Assembly: GCA_006538405.1 (NCBI GenBank)
Contig: BJKQ01000010.1
Coordinates: forward strand, 1,116,001 to 1,180,000
Reading direction: 5' to 3'
DNA from: Hansfordia pulvinata
Lineage: Eukaryota > Ascomycota > Sordariomycetes > Xylariales
DNA length: 64,000 bases
Shown here: positions 24,039 to 36,780 of the stretch, one piece after another
Layout: the number at the start of each line of letters is the position of its first letter
Numbering within the stretch: position 1 is the stretch's first letter
The notes under the pieces: generated by a model
What the model was told of the DNA's origin: nothing
What the model saw: the letters and a program-made list of their open reading frames with translations, nothing else
Database searches by the model: none
Program-made: the position numbers and the translations under genes

Positions 24039-26947
24039 CGGAGGGAGTGGGCGAACAAAGACCTGAAGTGACGGCGAATTGGAGAGGGTGTAGGAGAATG
24101 AGACCTGCGTTCTCAGATCGCCGGCCGAACCGACGCTTCCGCTTCCGCTGAGGATATGAACTGGACTTCTCTTCTTCTTCTTCTTCTTCTTCGCGGTTCA
24201 ATATGGAGCTTGGGTACGTTAGGTTAGGTTAGGCTGTACCTATAGGTACCTACATGAAGCTGGTGGCCTCGTCGTTCGTCGTTAGCGGGTCTCGGCCAAG
24301 CTACGAGTAACTTAGCGCTTACTCGTACAGCAGGCGACCCTACGAGTACATACAGGTCACAGGTCAGTGCCAACGCTGCGCTGCACCGCACTCCGTTAGG
24401 TCGTCGCCTCTTTTCGCCTGATGAATCGTGAGCTGTCCCGTCGCGCGGGTGCGGAATGCCAGCCAGGCCTTTTTTTCTTTTTTTTTTTCAACGGGTGTGG
24501 ATGCGTGAGTTGATGAGTGACGGGACGGGGCAGATTCATGGATTTTTTTTCTTTCCCTAGAAGAAGAAGAAGAAGAGTACGAGAGAGAGAAAAACCATCA
24601 ACAACTCACAACGCACTCCTCAGTAGCGCAATCAGGTTTCCCTTCCATTATTTACCTCGATTATGAACAGCTGCCCAGAAGCTCTTCGACTCCATGGCCA
24701 GTTTGTTAATTACTCTTTGCATCATGGCGGAAGCCGCTGCGCAGCTTGACCGACAGTGCAGAGATGGCGGCACAGTCGCACGGTCGGAGCGTCCATGACG
24801 GGCTCATCTCGGACCCTGCAGTCGGCAACATTCAACGTAGCTGCACAAGTTGCCTTCACTGCCTTGTCGGGTCTTCAAGTCACTAGGTCGAGTTGGCCCA
24901 GCGTTGACGATGCCAACCAATCGAGACTGGTGATGAGCCCGGTCTCGAAAAGTCGCGGCCTGCCGACTGAGACAGTGCGTGGAACGGCCGCTTTCACGTC
25001 GTGACAAAAGACATGTTCGACTGGGAGCAGCTCCCAGCCCGCTCTGCCTGGGCTAACTAGAGGGCAGTTGGCGGGCCAGGTTCTTGCTCGACTTGACAGC
25101 ACTGCCGAGCTGACGAGAGAAGAAGAGAGGGGGGGACAAAAAAAGGAACGATCCATCCTGCCTGCCTGCCGGAAAGTCTGTCTTCCCACGGGGCAAAGCC
25201 CTGCACGGGTCTTCTAAATCCGGCGCAGGGCGCAGCTCCCTCCAGCGGCATTGCCAAACGATCCAAAGCCGCTTCGTCAGCCAAGACAAGCCAGGGCCCT
25301 GTGGCCGAAGCTTATTTCATCCCATCATTCTCTCTGTGGCTGTCAAAGTGGCAGATGGCAGATAACAGATAAAAGATAACCGCGAGAGGGCAAGCAGAGC
25401 AGGCCAGTAATCCCCTTATCTCTGTGGCTGGCTCTTGGCGCCCTTCAGCCTCGAGGCAGACGCGCACATACGCGGACGGCGGGTACGGGTACGGGTATGC
25501 GAGGTCTTTTTTTCTTCTTTTGTCGTCAGTTATTTTTGAACTCTTCATCTTCCATTGGCCATCTCTCCGCGGCCGCTGTCTTCCGAGCAGCACGCGACCA
25601 ACTTCCCTATGAAGAGGCCCGGCCTGTCACAAATAGCCCCTGCTTCTGCCAAGGGCGGCTTGTCCGTTCCCCTCGCCCTCTCTTGTGAACCTCCGCAGCC
25701 GTGTCAAAGGCGCAGGAAAGGTGGTGTCAAAACAAAAAAGAGTGGCAGGACATAGTAAGACAGGGCACGCACGGAGCACATCATACCCTTGGCGGGGGGA
25801 AGTAAAAGGGATCTCCAGGCAATGCCTTGTATTGGCCGTCCCGCAACACATCGCATCACTCGCGGGATTCCCCAAGCCGAGCGTGTTAGGCGCGGATCCC
25901 CGTGGCGGCATACTGGTGCTGTCGCTTCCGCGCTTGTCATGGGTAGTCGAAGCCATGGAACGTTCGAGTATATCCGGGGAGGGAAGGGAGGGGCGGCGTC
26001 GTGTCAGCGTTCCTGGGTGGCAAACGGAGCCATAACCCGCCAGCCACCTCTCTCTCTTCACTTGTCTTTCTCTCTTCTCTCTCTCTCTCTTTGTGTGTGT
26101 GTCTTTCTTTACCGCTCGCTGGGTCTTCTTGGCAGGCGGCAGGTCGTAGGACGCCCAACGCCGCCGGGCTTGGCGATCGTTCTATTCGCAGAGGGCGGGC
26201 CGCAGGGCTTACAAAGGCTTGGTAAGCTTGGCGCGGGAGGGCGACAAGGGTGTCATCAGTGTCATCAGTGCCGTGCGCGGGCGCGCAGTCGGGAAGGTGA
26301 GCACGCGACCACCAACGGGGTGTCGCAGGACGCGTAGATCACCATTCGGCTGTGGTGTTCCATTGTTGGGAAGCCATCGCATCCGTAGAGGTGGACTTGA
26401 CTCTGCCTTGTACGCATCTGAATAAATTCAAGTTGGTAGTGATGGCGGTGGTAGTGGTGGTGGCCAAGTCTGCGTCCCAAGCCCAAGCGAACACCTCCAA
26501 GTTAATAATAACAACAAACCCCAGCGCGGAACCGCGGGAACCTTTTGGCTGGGCCACGTTGACTGACAGCTCGTTCTCTCTGCAAAGCAAAGCAAAGCAA
26601 AGCAAAGCCCGCGGGGCCGGGTTTCTTCTCGGTGGCGCCAGGATTCTTAGATCGGTCTGTCTGCGCCCCCCCCCCTCCCTCCCTCTCACTCACGCCACTC
26701 CCCCTTTCCTCTCCACGAGTAGTAGTGTCCTTGGATCCTTTGTTGGTGTGTCTACTCGTACCTACCGAGCTGCTCGGTCTTTGTATACTCGTCCCCCGAA
26801 CCGGTGTCGCGTGCCCAAAACCCGATCCCGAAGAGGACCGCTCGCAGCCTTCGAAGCTGGGAGAAGGAGGGAGGCACGCACCCGAGGGAGGAGAATCAGC
26901 ACTTATCCCGAGGCGGCAAGGGGCCGAGCTGTCAGCCGAGGGGCGGT

Positions 26948-26982
<35 letters not shown>

Positions 26983-27267
26983 GCGCTGGCCGCCGCTTCG
27001 CAGCATCCGTACGAGGGCGGCGTGTGTCGTGTGTGTCGTGCGTGTCGTGCCTGAGGCGGAGATCTGCAGTTTAGGGTCCCTATCTTGCCTTACCTATCCA
27101 CACCCGGGAAGATCCCCCTGCCAGACTATGCGATCCCGCACGCGCCTTTCACTAGCACGGCGCCGATGCGTTTCGAGGCTGCTTCCACCAGCCAGCAGGC
27201 CAGCCAGCCAGCCCTACGGCATGAGCGAGTCCCGCTGGCGGCGGTCCCTTCGGTAGATGCACAAGTG

Positions 27268-27288
27268 CCCCCCCCCCCCCCCCCCCCC
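27268..27288. repeat. poly-C tract (21 nt)
   Basis: Homopolymer directly visible in intergenic DNA. Confidence 0.95.
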
Positions 27289-28139
27289 TTTCTTGTCACC
27301 CTTCTTCCCGGTCCGTCCCACCTCCCGCACGCGTACGAGTGAGTACTCGTACATACTACAAGTAGCAGCACGAGCATCCATCTCGCTGCTGACCTGCCTT
27401 GCGTAGCCAGATCGTCGCCAAGGACGGCACAGCCGCGCGACTAATATAACACGTCCCCGGCTCACCAGTCGTAAACCCGCAAGCGCGAGAAGAGCACGGA
27501 GATCGGGCTCACCGTGCTTTCTACCTCCGAGTCCTGCCTCCGCAGCCAAGAGAAAGAAGAATGAAAAGAAAAGAAGAAGAAAAGGGAAGGAGGGAAAGGA
27601 AACCCTCTCTCGCATTCGCAGATGCGCCGCTTTGGGCCGTCAAGTCAAGATAACGACCACTACGCGTACACACCCATACATGCAACAAAAGTATCCGTGA
27701 CTGAGACGGGCCCGCCAGCGAAGCGCGCAAGAGGAAGGGCAGCCCGCGGGAGGCGGGAGCGGCGGACATGTCGTCGGGGCTGCCAAGCCTCCTTGGGCCG
27801 TCAGTGATGAGGATTTCTCTTGGCTCGCCTCTCTGCGCGCCGCCGGGGGGGAGGGGAGGGATACTCGCGCAGATGATGGACGGACGGCGCACCAGCTGGC
27901 TGGCCCTCGCCTGCTGCTACAGCCTGGCGTGTCTGCTCCAACACTCGATCTTGCTTTGCTGATCCATCTTCTGGAAGGTAGAAAGTAGATGGGGGTGGGG
28001 AGGGCCCATTTCGTACTTATACCTGACAGAAACCCCATCCCCCATCGCACTCCCCTGGCCGGCTGTTCCTTCGATGCTTTGCATACTTGCGCAGCCTGGG
28101 CAGATCTGCGGTTGAAACATACTCGACTGGACTCTCGAG

Positions 28140-29419
28140 ATGAGCTTCCAGAAGCAACTGGACAGGGAGCTCGTGCCCGGTTTGTCTCCTCCCCCCCTTT
28201 TCGTCCTGCAGCGGTGCTTGACGGGGTTGTGTGTTGCTAACTCGCGAGGTCCCCAGAGTGGAGGGACAAGTATGTCAACTACCGGGCTGGCAAGCGGTTG
28301 GTGCTCGCCGTGGAGCAGGCCGTCGAGGCTCTCGACAGAGACGCCTCCCACGCCCACCACGCACGACACTCTCCCCGTCCCGGAGTCGGGGTCGGTGCTT
28401 CTCCCAGCTCCGGCAGCACGAGGTCCGACACGCCCCTCCCGCCTGACGGGCTGACCGGCTCTCCGGCCCGGAACCCGGGGCAGGGAGAGGAGCGGGCCGC
28501 TTCCGAGGGCAGCGTCTACTCGTCCGATGCCATCACCCTCGTCCAGGACGACAGCACCACCCGCAACAGCACCCCGGCCTTCGACAACCCCCTGGGCCTC
28601 TGCCTCGCGACACCCGACGCCTCAGAGACGCAGAGCCCGGGTCCGAACCGCCAGGCAGGGCCTCACGCTCACCTTCATCATCAGGAGCAGCAGCAGCAGC
28701 AACAGCAGCAGCAGCCCCAGCCGCACACCTCCTCGACACCAACCCAGAACCAGAACCACCATGGCCACCACGGCCCCTTTTCGCTCGGCCGCGCAGCGTC
28801 CATGATGCACAACCACAACCACCACCACCCCAACAGCAGCAGCAGCGCACCTGCGGACCCGCGCGAGACGCTGAGGGCGCGGCAGGCCCGGTTCTACGAG
28901 TTCCTCGAGGCGGAGCTGGCCAAGGTGGAGGCGTTCTACGAGGGCAAGCAGGAGGACGCGGGCCGGCGGCTGGCGGTGCTGCAGGGCCAGCTGGGCCAGA
29001 TGCGCGAGCAGAGGCTGCAGCAGAGGGCGGAGGAGGAGGAGGAGGAGAGGAGGAGGAGGTCTGCCCCGGTTGTTCTGTCGTCGGAGAAGAAGAGGGGCGG
29101 GGGCTCCTGGGATCCGCTCGAGACCACCACCACCACCACCACCACCACCACCACAGAGACAGAAGCTGCCAACCCGCAGCTCGACTACGCTCCCAAACCA
29201 CGACGACGGCGGGGGCCGGGGCCGGGGCAGAAGAGGAAGACGACGAAGAACGCGGACGGGGTGGACTACGTGGCGGCGCGGCGCAAGCTCAAGACGGCGC
29301 TGCAGGAGCTGTACAAGGCGATGGAGCTGCTCAAGGGGTACGCGGAGCTGAACCGGGCGGCGTTCCGGGCTCTGGAGCGGCGGCACGACCGGGTCTGCAG
29401 TCGTGGTTTCGGTAGTGGT

Positions 29420-29489
<70 letters not shown>

Positions 29490-31929
29490 GGCGGCTCTTC
29501 TTCTCGGCGTCCCGGGTGGAACGGTCGAGGTTCGTGGCGAGCGAGGCGGTGACCGACTACACGGACGCGGTGGAGGAGCTGTACGCGCGGCACTACGAAG
29601 GGGGCAACGGCAAGCTGGCGGCGGGCAAGCTGCGGCAGCTCAACCGGCCCGTCAAGGACCGGTCGGGCAGCGCGTGCGCGAGCGGGTTCGCCGTCGGGCT
29701 GGGGCTCACGTTCATCGTCGACGGGGCCATGTGGGGGATCCGCGAGGCGCGGCACGCCGAGGACGAGGCGGTGCGCGAGCAGACGACGCACCTCTTACAG
29801 CTGTACGCGGGCTACGCGTGCGTGCTCTACCTCTTCTGGTGGTTCGTCCTCGCCTGCGCCGTCTGGCGCCGCCGCCGCGTCAACTACCCGGCCGTCTTCG
29901 AGCTCGACACGCGCAGCAGCCTCGACTGGCGCCAGCTCGCCGAGTTCCCCGCCTTCTTCACCCTGCTCTTCGGCGTCTTCATCTGGCTCAACTTCGACGC
30001 CTCCGAGCGCGGGCCCATGTACGTCTACTGGCCGGTGCTCCTCATCACCCTGACCGTCGCCATCATCCTGTGCCCCTTTCCCGTCTTTCGCTGGAAGAGC
30101 CGCAGGTGGCTGGCCGTCTCTCACGTGAGTTTTTTTTTTATTCGGTCTTTAATAAGGGGGGGGGGGGGGGGGGGGGGGGGGGCAAGTAGAGAGAAGAAGA
30201 CGACTGACTCTGATCACATTTTCTTACAGGCTCGCTTCTTTCTCCCCGGCGTCTTCCACGTCGAGTTCCGTGATTTCTTCATCGGCGACATGTACTGTTC
30301 GCTGACGTATGCTGTGGCGGTAAGTCATCAAGAACACCCTTTTTTTCCATCTCCACCTCCCCCCTATTCGACAACGCCCTTCTCTCCACAGACATTTCAA
30401 GAGTCCACGTCTAACTCAAAGAGAAAACGGCAGAACATTGAAATGTTCTTCTGCCTCTACGGCAGCCTGTGGGACCAGCCCCGGCAGTGCGGCTCGCTCA
30501 ACTCGCGGGCGTACGGCTTCGTGGCCGCCGTGCCCGCCATCATCCGCGCCGCCCAGTGCGTCCGCCGGTACTGGGACTCGAGGCACGCCTTCCCCCACCT
30601 CGCCAACCTCGCAAAGTACTGCGTCCTCATCTGCTCCATCATCGCCCTCGCCTTCTACCGCACCCACCCCACCCACCTGTCCTTCACCCTCTTCGTCCTC
30701 TTCTCCCTGGCCAGCTCCGTCTTCGGCGGCCTCTGGGACATCTTCCACGACTTCTCCCTGATGCAGGCCGGCTCCCGCCACCCGGGCCTGCGCGACGTCC
30801 TCTCCCTCGGCGGGCCCTGGGTCTACTACGCCGTCATGGCCGCCGACCCGCTGATGCGCTTCAGCTGGGTCTTCTTCGCCTTCTACACGCACGGCGCCGG
30901 GAGCGAGGCCGCGGGCCCCGCCGTCGCCCTCGCCGTCGCCCTCATCGAGATCACCCGCCGCGGCGTCTGGTGCATCTTCCGCCTCGAGAACGAGCACAGC
31001 TCCAACGTCCGCCAGCGCAAGGCCAGCCGCGACGTCGCGCTGCCGTACCGCGTGGTCGTCGACGACGAGCCCGAGCCGGGGCCGGAGCTGGAGATTGTGA
31101 AGCAGCAGCAGCAGCAGCAGCGGGGTCAACACGCAGGGGGGCATCCCGCCCCTTCTGTCCCCGCCGCCGCCGGCGAGAATCCCCACACGGCCTCCGTAGC
31201 GCCGCCGCCGCCGCCGCCGCCGCCACCCGGACCGGCGCGTCCGCGCGTCGAGGTGGGACCAGCCCCGGAGCGCGGCGACGCGGACGCGGACGGGTGCGAC
31301 GCCACGACGCCGCTGACGGGCGACGCGGAGGAGGCCGGGCGCAGCGGCAGGTTCGCCGCCGCGGGCCACGGCTCGTCGGAGGGCAGAGTGACGTGGCCAT
31401 CATCATCATCATCATCATCGCCGCCCGGGGCACGCTGCACAAGATCTCGCAGGCCGTGGCTCTGGCGCACAGCCGGGACTTTGAGCGGAGGCAGAGGAGG
31501 AGGGGGAGGACAGGAGGGGGCCGGCGAGGCGCCGGCGACGCCGACAGCTGGGGCGGCCACGTCATCATGCTTGTCATGGGCGGTGGCGGTGGCGGTGGAT
31601 TCTTCTACCCGAGGGAGAGGTCGCTGGCGGAGGAGCGGGAGCGGCAGCTTTATGGCGGGGAGGACAACAGCGGCGGCGGCGGCGGCGGTCGCGGGTCCTC
31701 GGATATGGAGCGGCGGTATAGCGAGTATGGGGATGACGACGACGACGACGAGGATGAGGATGACGATGATGATGGTGTTCACCGGGAACGAGACGACGGC
31801 AACAGCAGCGGCAGCAGCGACGGGGGCGACAGCTCGGACGACGGGGACGAGGGCGGCGGGGCGCAGCTGTCGCGGCACCGCAGCACCGCCGTCGCCAGCG
31901 CCGCCGCCGTCGAGCCGCGCCAGGCGTGA
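28140..31929 (+). CDS. syg1: SPX-EXS phosphate transporter/exporter, SYG1/XPR1 family (one frame break)
   Basis: Exons: 28140-28179, 28257-30124, 30230-30319 and 30434 onward; about 1,200 aa. The SPX domain is split by low-complexity inserts. It starts MSFQKQLDRELVPEWRDKY-VNYRAGKR, continues with RARQARFYEFLEAELAK and ends ARRKLKTALQELYKAMELLK. The SPX domain senses inositol pyrophosphates. Transmembrane helices and the EXS domain follow (FFCLYGSLWDQPRQCGSLNS; GGLWDIFHDFSLM; RFSWVFF; RRGVWCIFRLENEH). The family exports phosphate or regulates its homeostasis at plasma or Golgi membranes. Inserts are CAG-derived Gln, (ACC)n Thr and 23 AGC-encoded Ser. As written, the frame runs to 32020 through junk. 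One extra G in the G4 run at 31427-31430 restores a conserved-looking tail (GTLHKISQAVALAHSRDFER) ending at 31929 after acidic and His/Gly-rich stretches. Intron 2 carries a 27-nt poly-G. Confidence 0.9.
29420..29488 (+). repeat. (AGC)23 trinucleotide repeat encoding polyserine
   Basis: The same CAG-type repeat as in the Zn2Cys6 gene, but read in the AGC frame as Ser, inside the SPX region of SYG1 between an EL/RR-rich helix and RRLFFSAS. Confidence 0.93.
30156..30182 (+). repeat. 27-nt poly-G tract in intron 2 of SYG1
   Basis: Directly visible. It occupies a quarter of the 105-nt intron (30125-30229), 47 nt before the acceptor. Confidence 0.95.
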
Positions 31930-33335
31930 TGACGGCGTGACGGGGGAGGGCTGTTCCACGGCGCGCAGGCAGATCTGCATCTACATGTTGTACTTTTTAC
32001 TTCCAGACTTGACAGCATAGCACACGGCGTTTTTCCGGCGTTGGCGGCAAGGCTTGAGCTTGCTTCCCCGGATGGCCGGACGGAGCAGCAGAGCATACTT
32101 AAGATACAGATAGATCATGGGGTGTTTCCCTGGGAAACTGTAGACTAGGCACGCATCTATAGCTCTCTCGGTCTTTTGTCATTACTTCTCTTTTATTAGA
32201 TACAAACTGACCTACTTCACTTATCATAAAGGGCGGATATCACGAGACACCCACGTGCCCCTCCTAGCTCAAAGATCACGGAATCGAGAAAGCCTTACCT
32301 CCTGTTCCTCCGATGACGAGATATATGTGCACGATGATAAAAGCCGACCACGCACCAAACCCGTGCGCAGCCCTCGGCCTGTCTGCCTGGCGGTAGGGCA
32401 GCGCGAGAGGAAGAGCGCGGATAGAGAGACCCGCCCTCCTTATGACATGGACGCCGGTGTGATGACCGGGCCGGGCTGGGTTGGGTAGGTATCGGGGAAG
32501 GTGAGGTTAAAGTAGTAACCTGGCTGAGCGCGTAGAGTAGCTCACCCTGTGACCACGCCGACGACAACGGTAGACCCGGAGATGGAAGCAGAACACATGA
32601 CGAAAAAACGAAAAATGTAGAAGACGATGAGTAGCGGCACGCGTGTCCCCGGTGCCCCCGAGCTCGGTCGGTGCCCGCGGTCTCAACGTGGCCGCGCCGA
32701 CAACACACGACCTAATTGCCTTTGGACACGGCACGAACGGGAGCACAACTACTGTGAGACTAGACTTGTGCATCAGCGCGCCGGAGCCGAGGTCGGCGAT
32801 GGGCGGCCGGGCGGCGTCGGGTCAAGTGCCCGTCAAAAGCTAACTCCGACATAGTCGTACCCGGAGTCCGGCACCAATCGCGGGACATGTACGACGCGGG
32901 GCGGCCGTGGTGCTATTCTGGTTCAGGTCGAATTTGACTTGACTTGACGCACTGATCCGTATTTGCCTACCACACACCTAAATCCCTCCTCCCCCAGAGC
33001 AGAGCAGGGCGGAGGGACGTCTCGAAACAGACCAGAGGCGTGTCCCCCTCTCGACTCTCGTGGACATCTGGTAGTACCTTATGTACTCCGTAAATGCGAG
33101 AAGGTCCAAGATTACCCAGCTTAGCTCAACGTTGTACGGACATCTGGCCAAGGCGGCGTTGGTGGCTGGAGTGAGACAAGACGAGTCCCTACCTACCTGC
33201 CTTACCTAACCTTACCTACGAGTGCCAATGAATGGGCGAACCGCTGCCGCGATATCCGGCACCCATGAACGGAGGCAACGCTCGGAATCGTCAGCGCCAA
33301 GCAGCCAAGCAGCCAAGCAGGACCCCCTCCACAGG

Positions 33336-33375
33336 TACGGTACGGTACGGTACGGTACGGTACGGTACGGTACGT
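33336..33375. repeat. (TACGG)n pentanucleotide microsatellite
   Basis: About eight tandem copies of the pentamer in intergenic DNA. Confidence 0.9.
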
Positions 33376-33471
33376 TACGCGTAACTATGTCGTGTGTGGC
33401 TGTGGCTGTCTGCGGTGTGCTGCTGGCTGCTGCTGTGGCCCCGCGCTGCGCAGGGCGGCGGCAAGGGTAGG

Positions 33472-33507
<36 letters not shown>

Positions 33508-33998
33508 GACAGCTGCGAATGCGAGATCTCGCCTCGTACACTAGTGGGAATCAGGAGAGACCGTACCAAGCGTAGGTGCCGCACTCTGGCGCGCGAGTCA
33601 ACGTGGTTGTGGGGGCTGCTGACGAGTATGCCAAGCTGGAGGACATTGGGAATCTCTCCGTTCCTTGGCTCATCGGCATACCGGCGTCACCCAAGTACCT
33701 ACGGAGTCTCCGGAGTCACGGGAGTATCCCATCCATCCTTGTCAGGGGCTTCAAAGCAACGTGCGCTGTTGCTTCAGTACGAGAATAACCTTCGACCGTC
33801 GTCATCGGCATGGACTTGTTATACACATCCGCTGTGGACAGCACCCACCGAGATCCGACTATAAACCGCCTTATTAGGTAGGTACAAGTACGCGTATCCA
33901 AGTAAATTAGGTTAAGAGCTAGGTACCTGGGTAGGTACCGGGTAGTCATCCGCGGGTTGGTGCCAGCGCCGGCGATACCCCATCTTCTTGCCCCAGCT

Positions 33999-34000
<2 letters not shown>

Positions 34001-34039
<39 letters not shown>
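34001..34039. repeat. (CA)n microsatellite
   Basis: About 19 perfect CA units in intergenic DNA. Confidence 0.93.
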
Positions 34040-34040
<1 letters not shown>

Positions 34041-35556
34041 CCAAACCACGTGGCACCCGGACGAGTACTGGCTCGCCGTCGCATGAGATCTGTCCATGCA
34101 GTCGTCTGCTTTAACCAAGGCGGTGCAATGCGAGTACGCGCATCTACGAGTAGGTACTCGTAGTAGGCAGGCTCAGGTGCAGTAGTTCTCCTCTAACGGA
34201 CGGGCCGGCATTGTCTTTCATCCAAGTTGCTCGGGGACTCCGCAGCGCGACGGGCGACTCGGTCGGTGACTTGTACCCTGCCTGATTCAGGGGGTCTCTT
34301 TTTCCCTTTTTTTTTCTTTTCTTTCTCTTTCTTCCTAATAAAGGGATAATCGTGCGAATGCGAGTAACCGCGGCCTCCCGGCCTGCCATCCCGACTGGTC
34401 AGGACTGAACAAGTACAAGTCATGGGCCATCCGTGCAGCGCTTGGCTTTGGCTTGGCTGCGGTCGAGGATAGACGAGCATACGACGATCCGTACGAGCAT
34501 CTCGCATCCATACGAGAGTACGGGTTAGCGTCTTCTCCCCCTCCCCACGGGGCGTGGCGTACGCGTAACCGTTCGCCGCAGCGGAGGTAGGAGAGGGAAA
34601 AAAAAAAGTTGACCGAGGAGCACTCGTAGGAGGAGGACCGTGAGAAGGCATGGAGAGAGGTAAAAGACCAAAAAAGAAGAAGAAGAAGAAGAAGCCGCTC
34701 GTAGTACCGAGCAGCGGCCGCCAAGACGTCGCTAGTCGTTGGTTCTGCCATCAGGCTCGAAGGGGAAGGCCTTGCGTAAGTGTCCGCCACACCCGACCAT
34801 TTGATATCCCTTGTCTTTTTTCTTTCGCCTCTCGGCGCGAAAGCGAGCAGCGAGCAATTTGGAAACGCGGGTACTCGTAGATGCAGCAGCCCAGCCACAA
34901 GCACAAGCTGGTGGCGGCCGAGGAAGGGTACGAGTACGCGCATGGAGGTCGAGGGGAGGGGAGGGCCCAAGGGCGGCGCAGCAGAGGCAGAAACGACTGT
35001 GACTACTGCCATCTTGGCTGTCGTCGTCGTCGTAGTCGTCGTCGTCGTCCGCAGCAGTTTATTAGAGAAAACCGCGACCCAGGTGGGGCCGACGGCCGAG
35101 TCTCGCTGCAGGTACTCGCAACACGCAACGCAACGTGACAACTCAAGGCAAAGCCGGCTCTCGCATGTTGGCTGGGCGCGGGAGCAAGGAAGTTAGCCTA
35201 CCTGGCTAGGTGCAGGTGCAGGTCCGAGATGCCCGCGCGGCGGTCTTTCCAGCCAGCCGAAGTCTCTGTGGTGCTCTTGTTGTTGTTGTTGTTGTTGCTG
35301 TCGTTGCTGGCGTCATTGTTGCTGTGTGTCGGACTCGGCAGACGCAGCCATCCCGAGCCACAACGAGGCGCTTTGGTTTGGTGAGAGGACTTGTTGAGGT
35401 AAGAGTACCTGGTCTACCTATCGTCATCACAATACCCCGTACATGTACCATTTGTGGTATCCGTAAGCACCATGACAATTCGGTGGGTGAGAATCATCGC
35501 TCCCACACGCAGAACAGGGCTGCATACCTACATTGCGGTGCGAGTGGTGCCTTTGC

Positions 35557-35624
35557 AGTGACCATGAACTCGCAGTGACCATGAACTCGTAGTGACCATG
35601 AACTCGTAGTGACCATGAACTCGG
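35557..35624. repeat. four tandem copies of a 17-bp unit
   Basis: Unit AGTGACCATGAACTCGT, four copies differing only at the last base (C, T, T, G). The unit ends with ACTCGT, part of the dispersed TACTCGTA element. Confidence 0.9.
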
Positions 35625-36756
35625 CAACTGGCGAGAGCGGAATATCAACTCGATTATAGGTACTTCAGCAAGGTACTCGTAGCACTCAGACTAACCTACC
35701 ACCTATACCAACAACTTGCCCTGCCACGCCTGAGCTCGGCGTTGCGGAGGCGATCATGTGTCCGAATCCTCGTCTGAAAGAGAGGTGCTCGTATTCTTTT
35801 TTTAGTGCTGAACACCACACCTACGTACCTACTCACCTACCTAGTACGTTAGGTACTCATCACTCAGGCTCACTCATCAGGCTCACTCATCAGGTAGAAA
35901 GGTAGGTCCTCGTATACTCACTCGCCTTGCGTGGGGAAGCAGACCAGAACCACCCGACGGAGCTCCAGGTCAGGTCAGATCCTTGGAACGGCGGTGGCGC
36001 GGGCTACGGGGGAACGTGGTGCGGTGCCGAGAGTCGAGTCGAGTCAAGTCAAGTCGAGGCAAGCCGGGGCGCGGGCGTGCGTGCGTGCGTGCGTGTGTGC
36101 GTGCGTGCGTTTGGATAAATAAGACCGCGGTGGAAGCAGAGCCGTGATCTCGGACGGCCTTCGTCATTGTCTCCGTCCGTGGCAAAGAAGGATTGACATC
36201 CACCTCCACCTCCAATCTCTGTGCTGGCCCGTCGGTGTCAACGCCTGCAAAGGACCTGTCACGCCTGTCTCTGTTCTTTCGTCTTCTTTGCTCCATTATT
36301 GTCGTTCTGCGTTTTTCTCTCCATCCCACCAGCCCATCTCCCATCTCTTATCCATGCTGCCGAGTGGGTAATACGAGTAGGTGGCCAACATACAATACTC
36401 TATACAACACCTCCGTACCTGTCTACTGCCTCCTACCTAGGTACCTAAGGTAATTACAGACCATTCCCCGGTACCTTCTCTACCACCCACCCACGCATCC
36501 GCTCTCTCCCCACCCGACGAGTGACGACAGGCCCGCCACACGGCTCGTCCGTACGCACGCGCGCGCGCAAGGTACGGGGCGGGCAACAACCCAGAACAAG
36601 AAACAAGAAACAGGGCCCTGCAGGGCTTTGTCGTGGTCTCTTTGTCGGCGTTGTCTTGGCTCTCTCTCTGACCCGTGAGCCGAGCCCCTGGGCGCACGGT
36701 ACGAGTACACCACCGTACGTGCAGACCATGCGGATCGGCTTGTTGGTCGGGAGGGA

Positions 36757-36780
36757 GGGGGGGGGGGGGGGGGGGGGGGG
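36757..36780. repeat. poly-G tract (24 nt)
   Basis: Homopolymer directly visible in intergenic DNA. Confidence 0.95.

Larger units (their letters stand above)
23956..28139. other. 4.2-kb gene-poor region
   Basis: No supported gene. Contents: (GA)n at 23995-24033; CTT/AAG repeats at about 24169-24193 and 24560-24575; GTTAGGTTAGGTTAGG at about 24217; TACGAGTA elements at 24302-24350 and 27338-27350; CAAAG repeats at about 26586-26608; (TG)n at 26950-26977; and poly-C of 21 at 27268-27288. Confidence 0.45.

Noticed and set aside
24217..24234. GTTAGGTTAGG repeat as a telomere-like sequence
   Set aside because: The unit is TTAGG, not TTAGGG, it spans only about three copies, and it belongs to the dispersed TAGG family.
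28622..31369. Long minus-strand frames under SYG1 (389 and 317 codons)
   Set aside because: Antisense shadows of SPX and EXS coding sequence with poly-Ala and poly-Leu from the repeats.
35557..35624. CRISPR-like array
   Set aside because: The 17-bp units are directly adjacent without spacers; this is a minisatellite in a eukaryotic genome.
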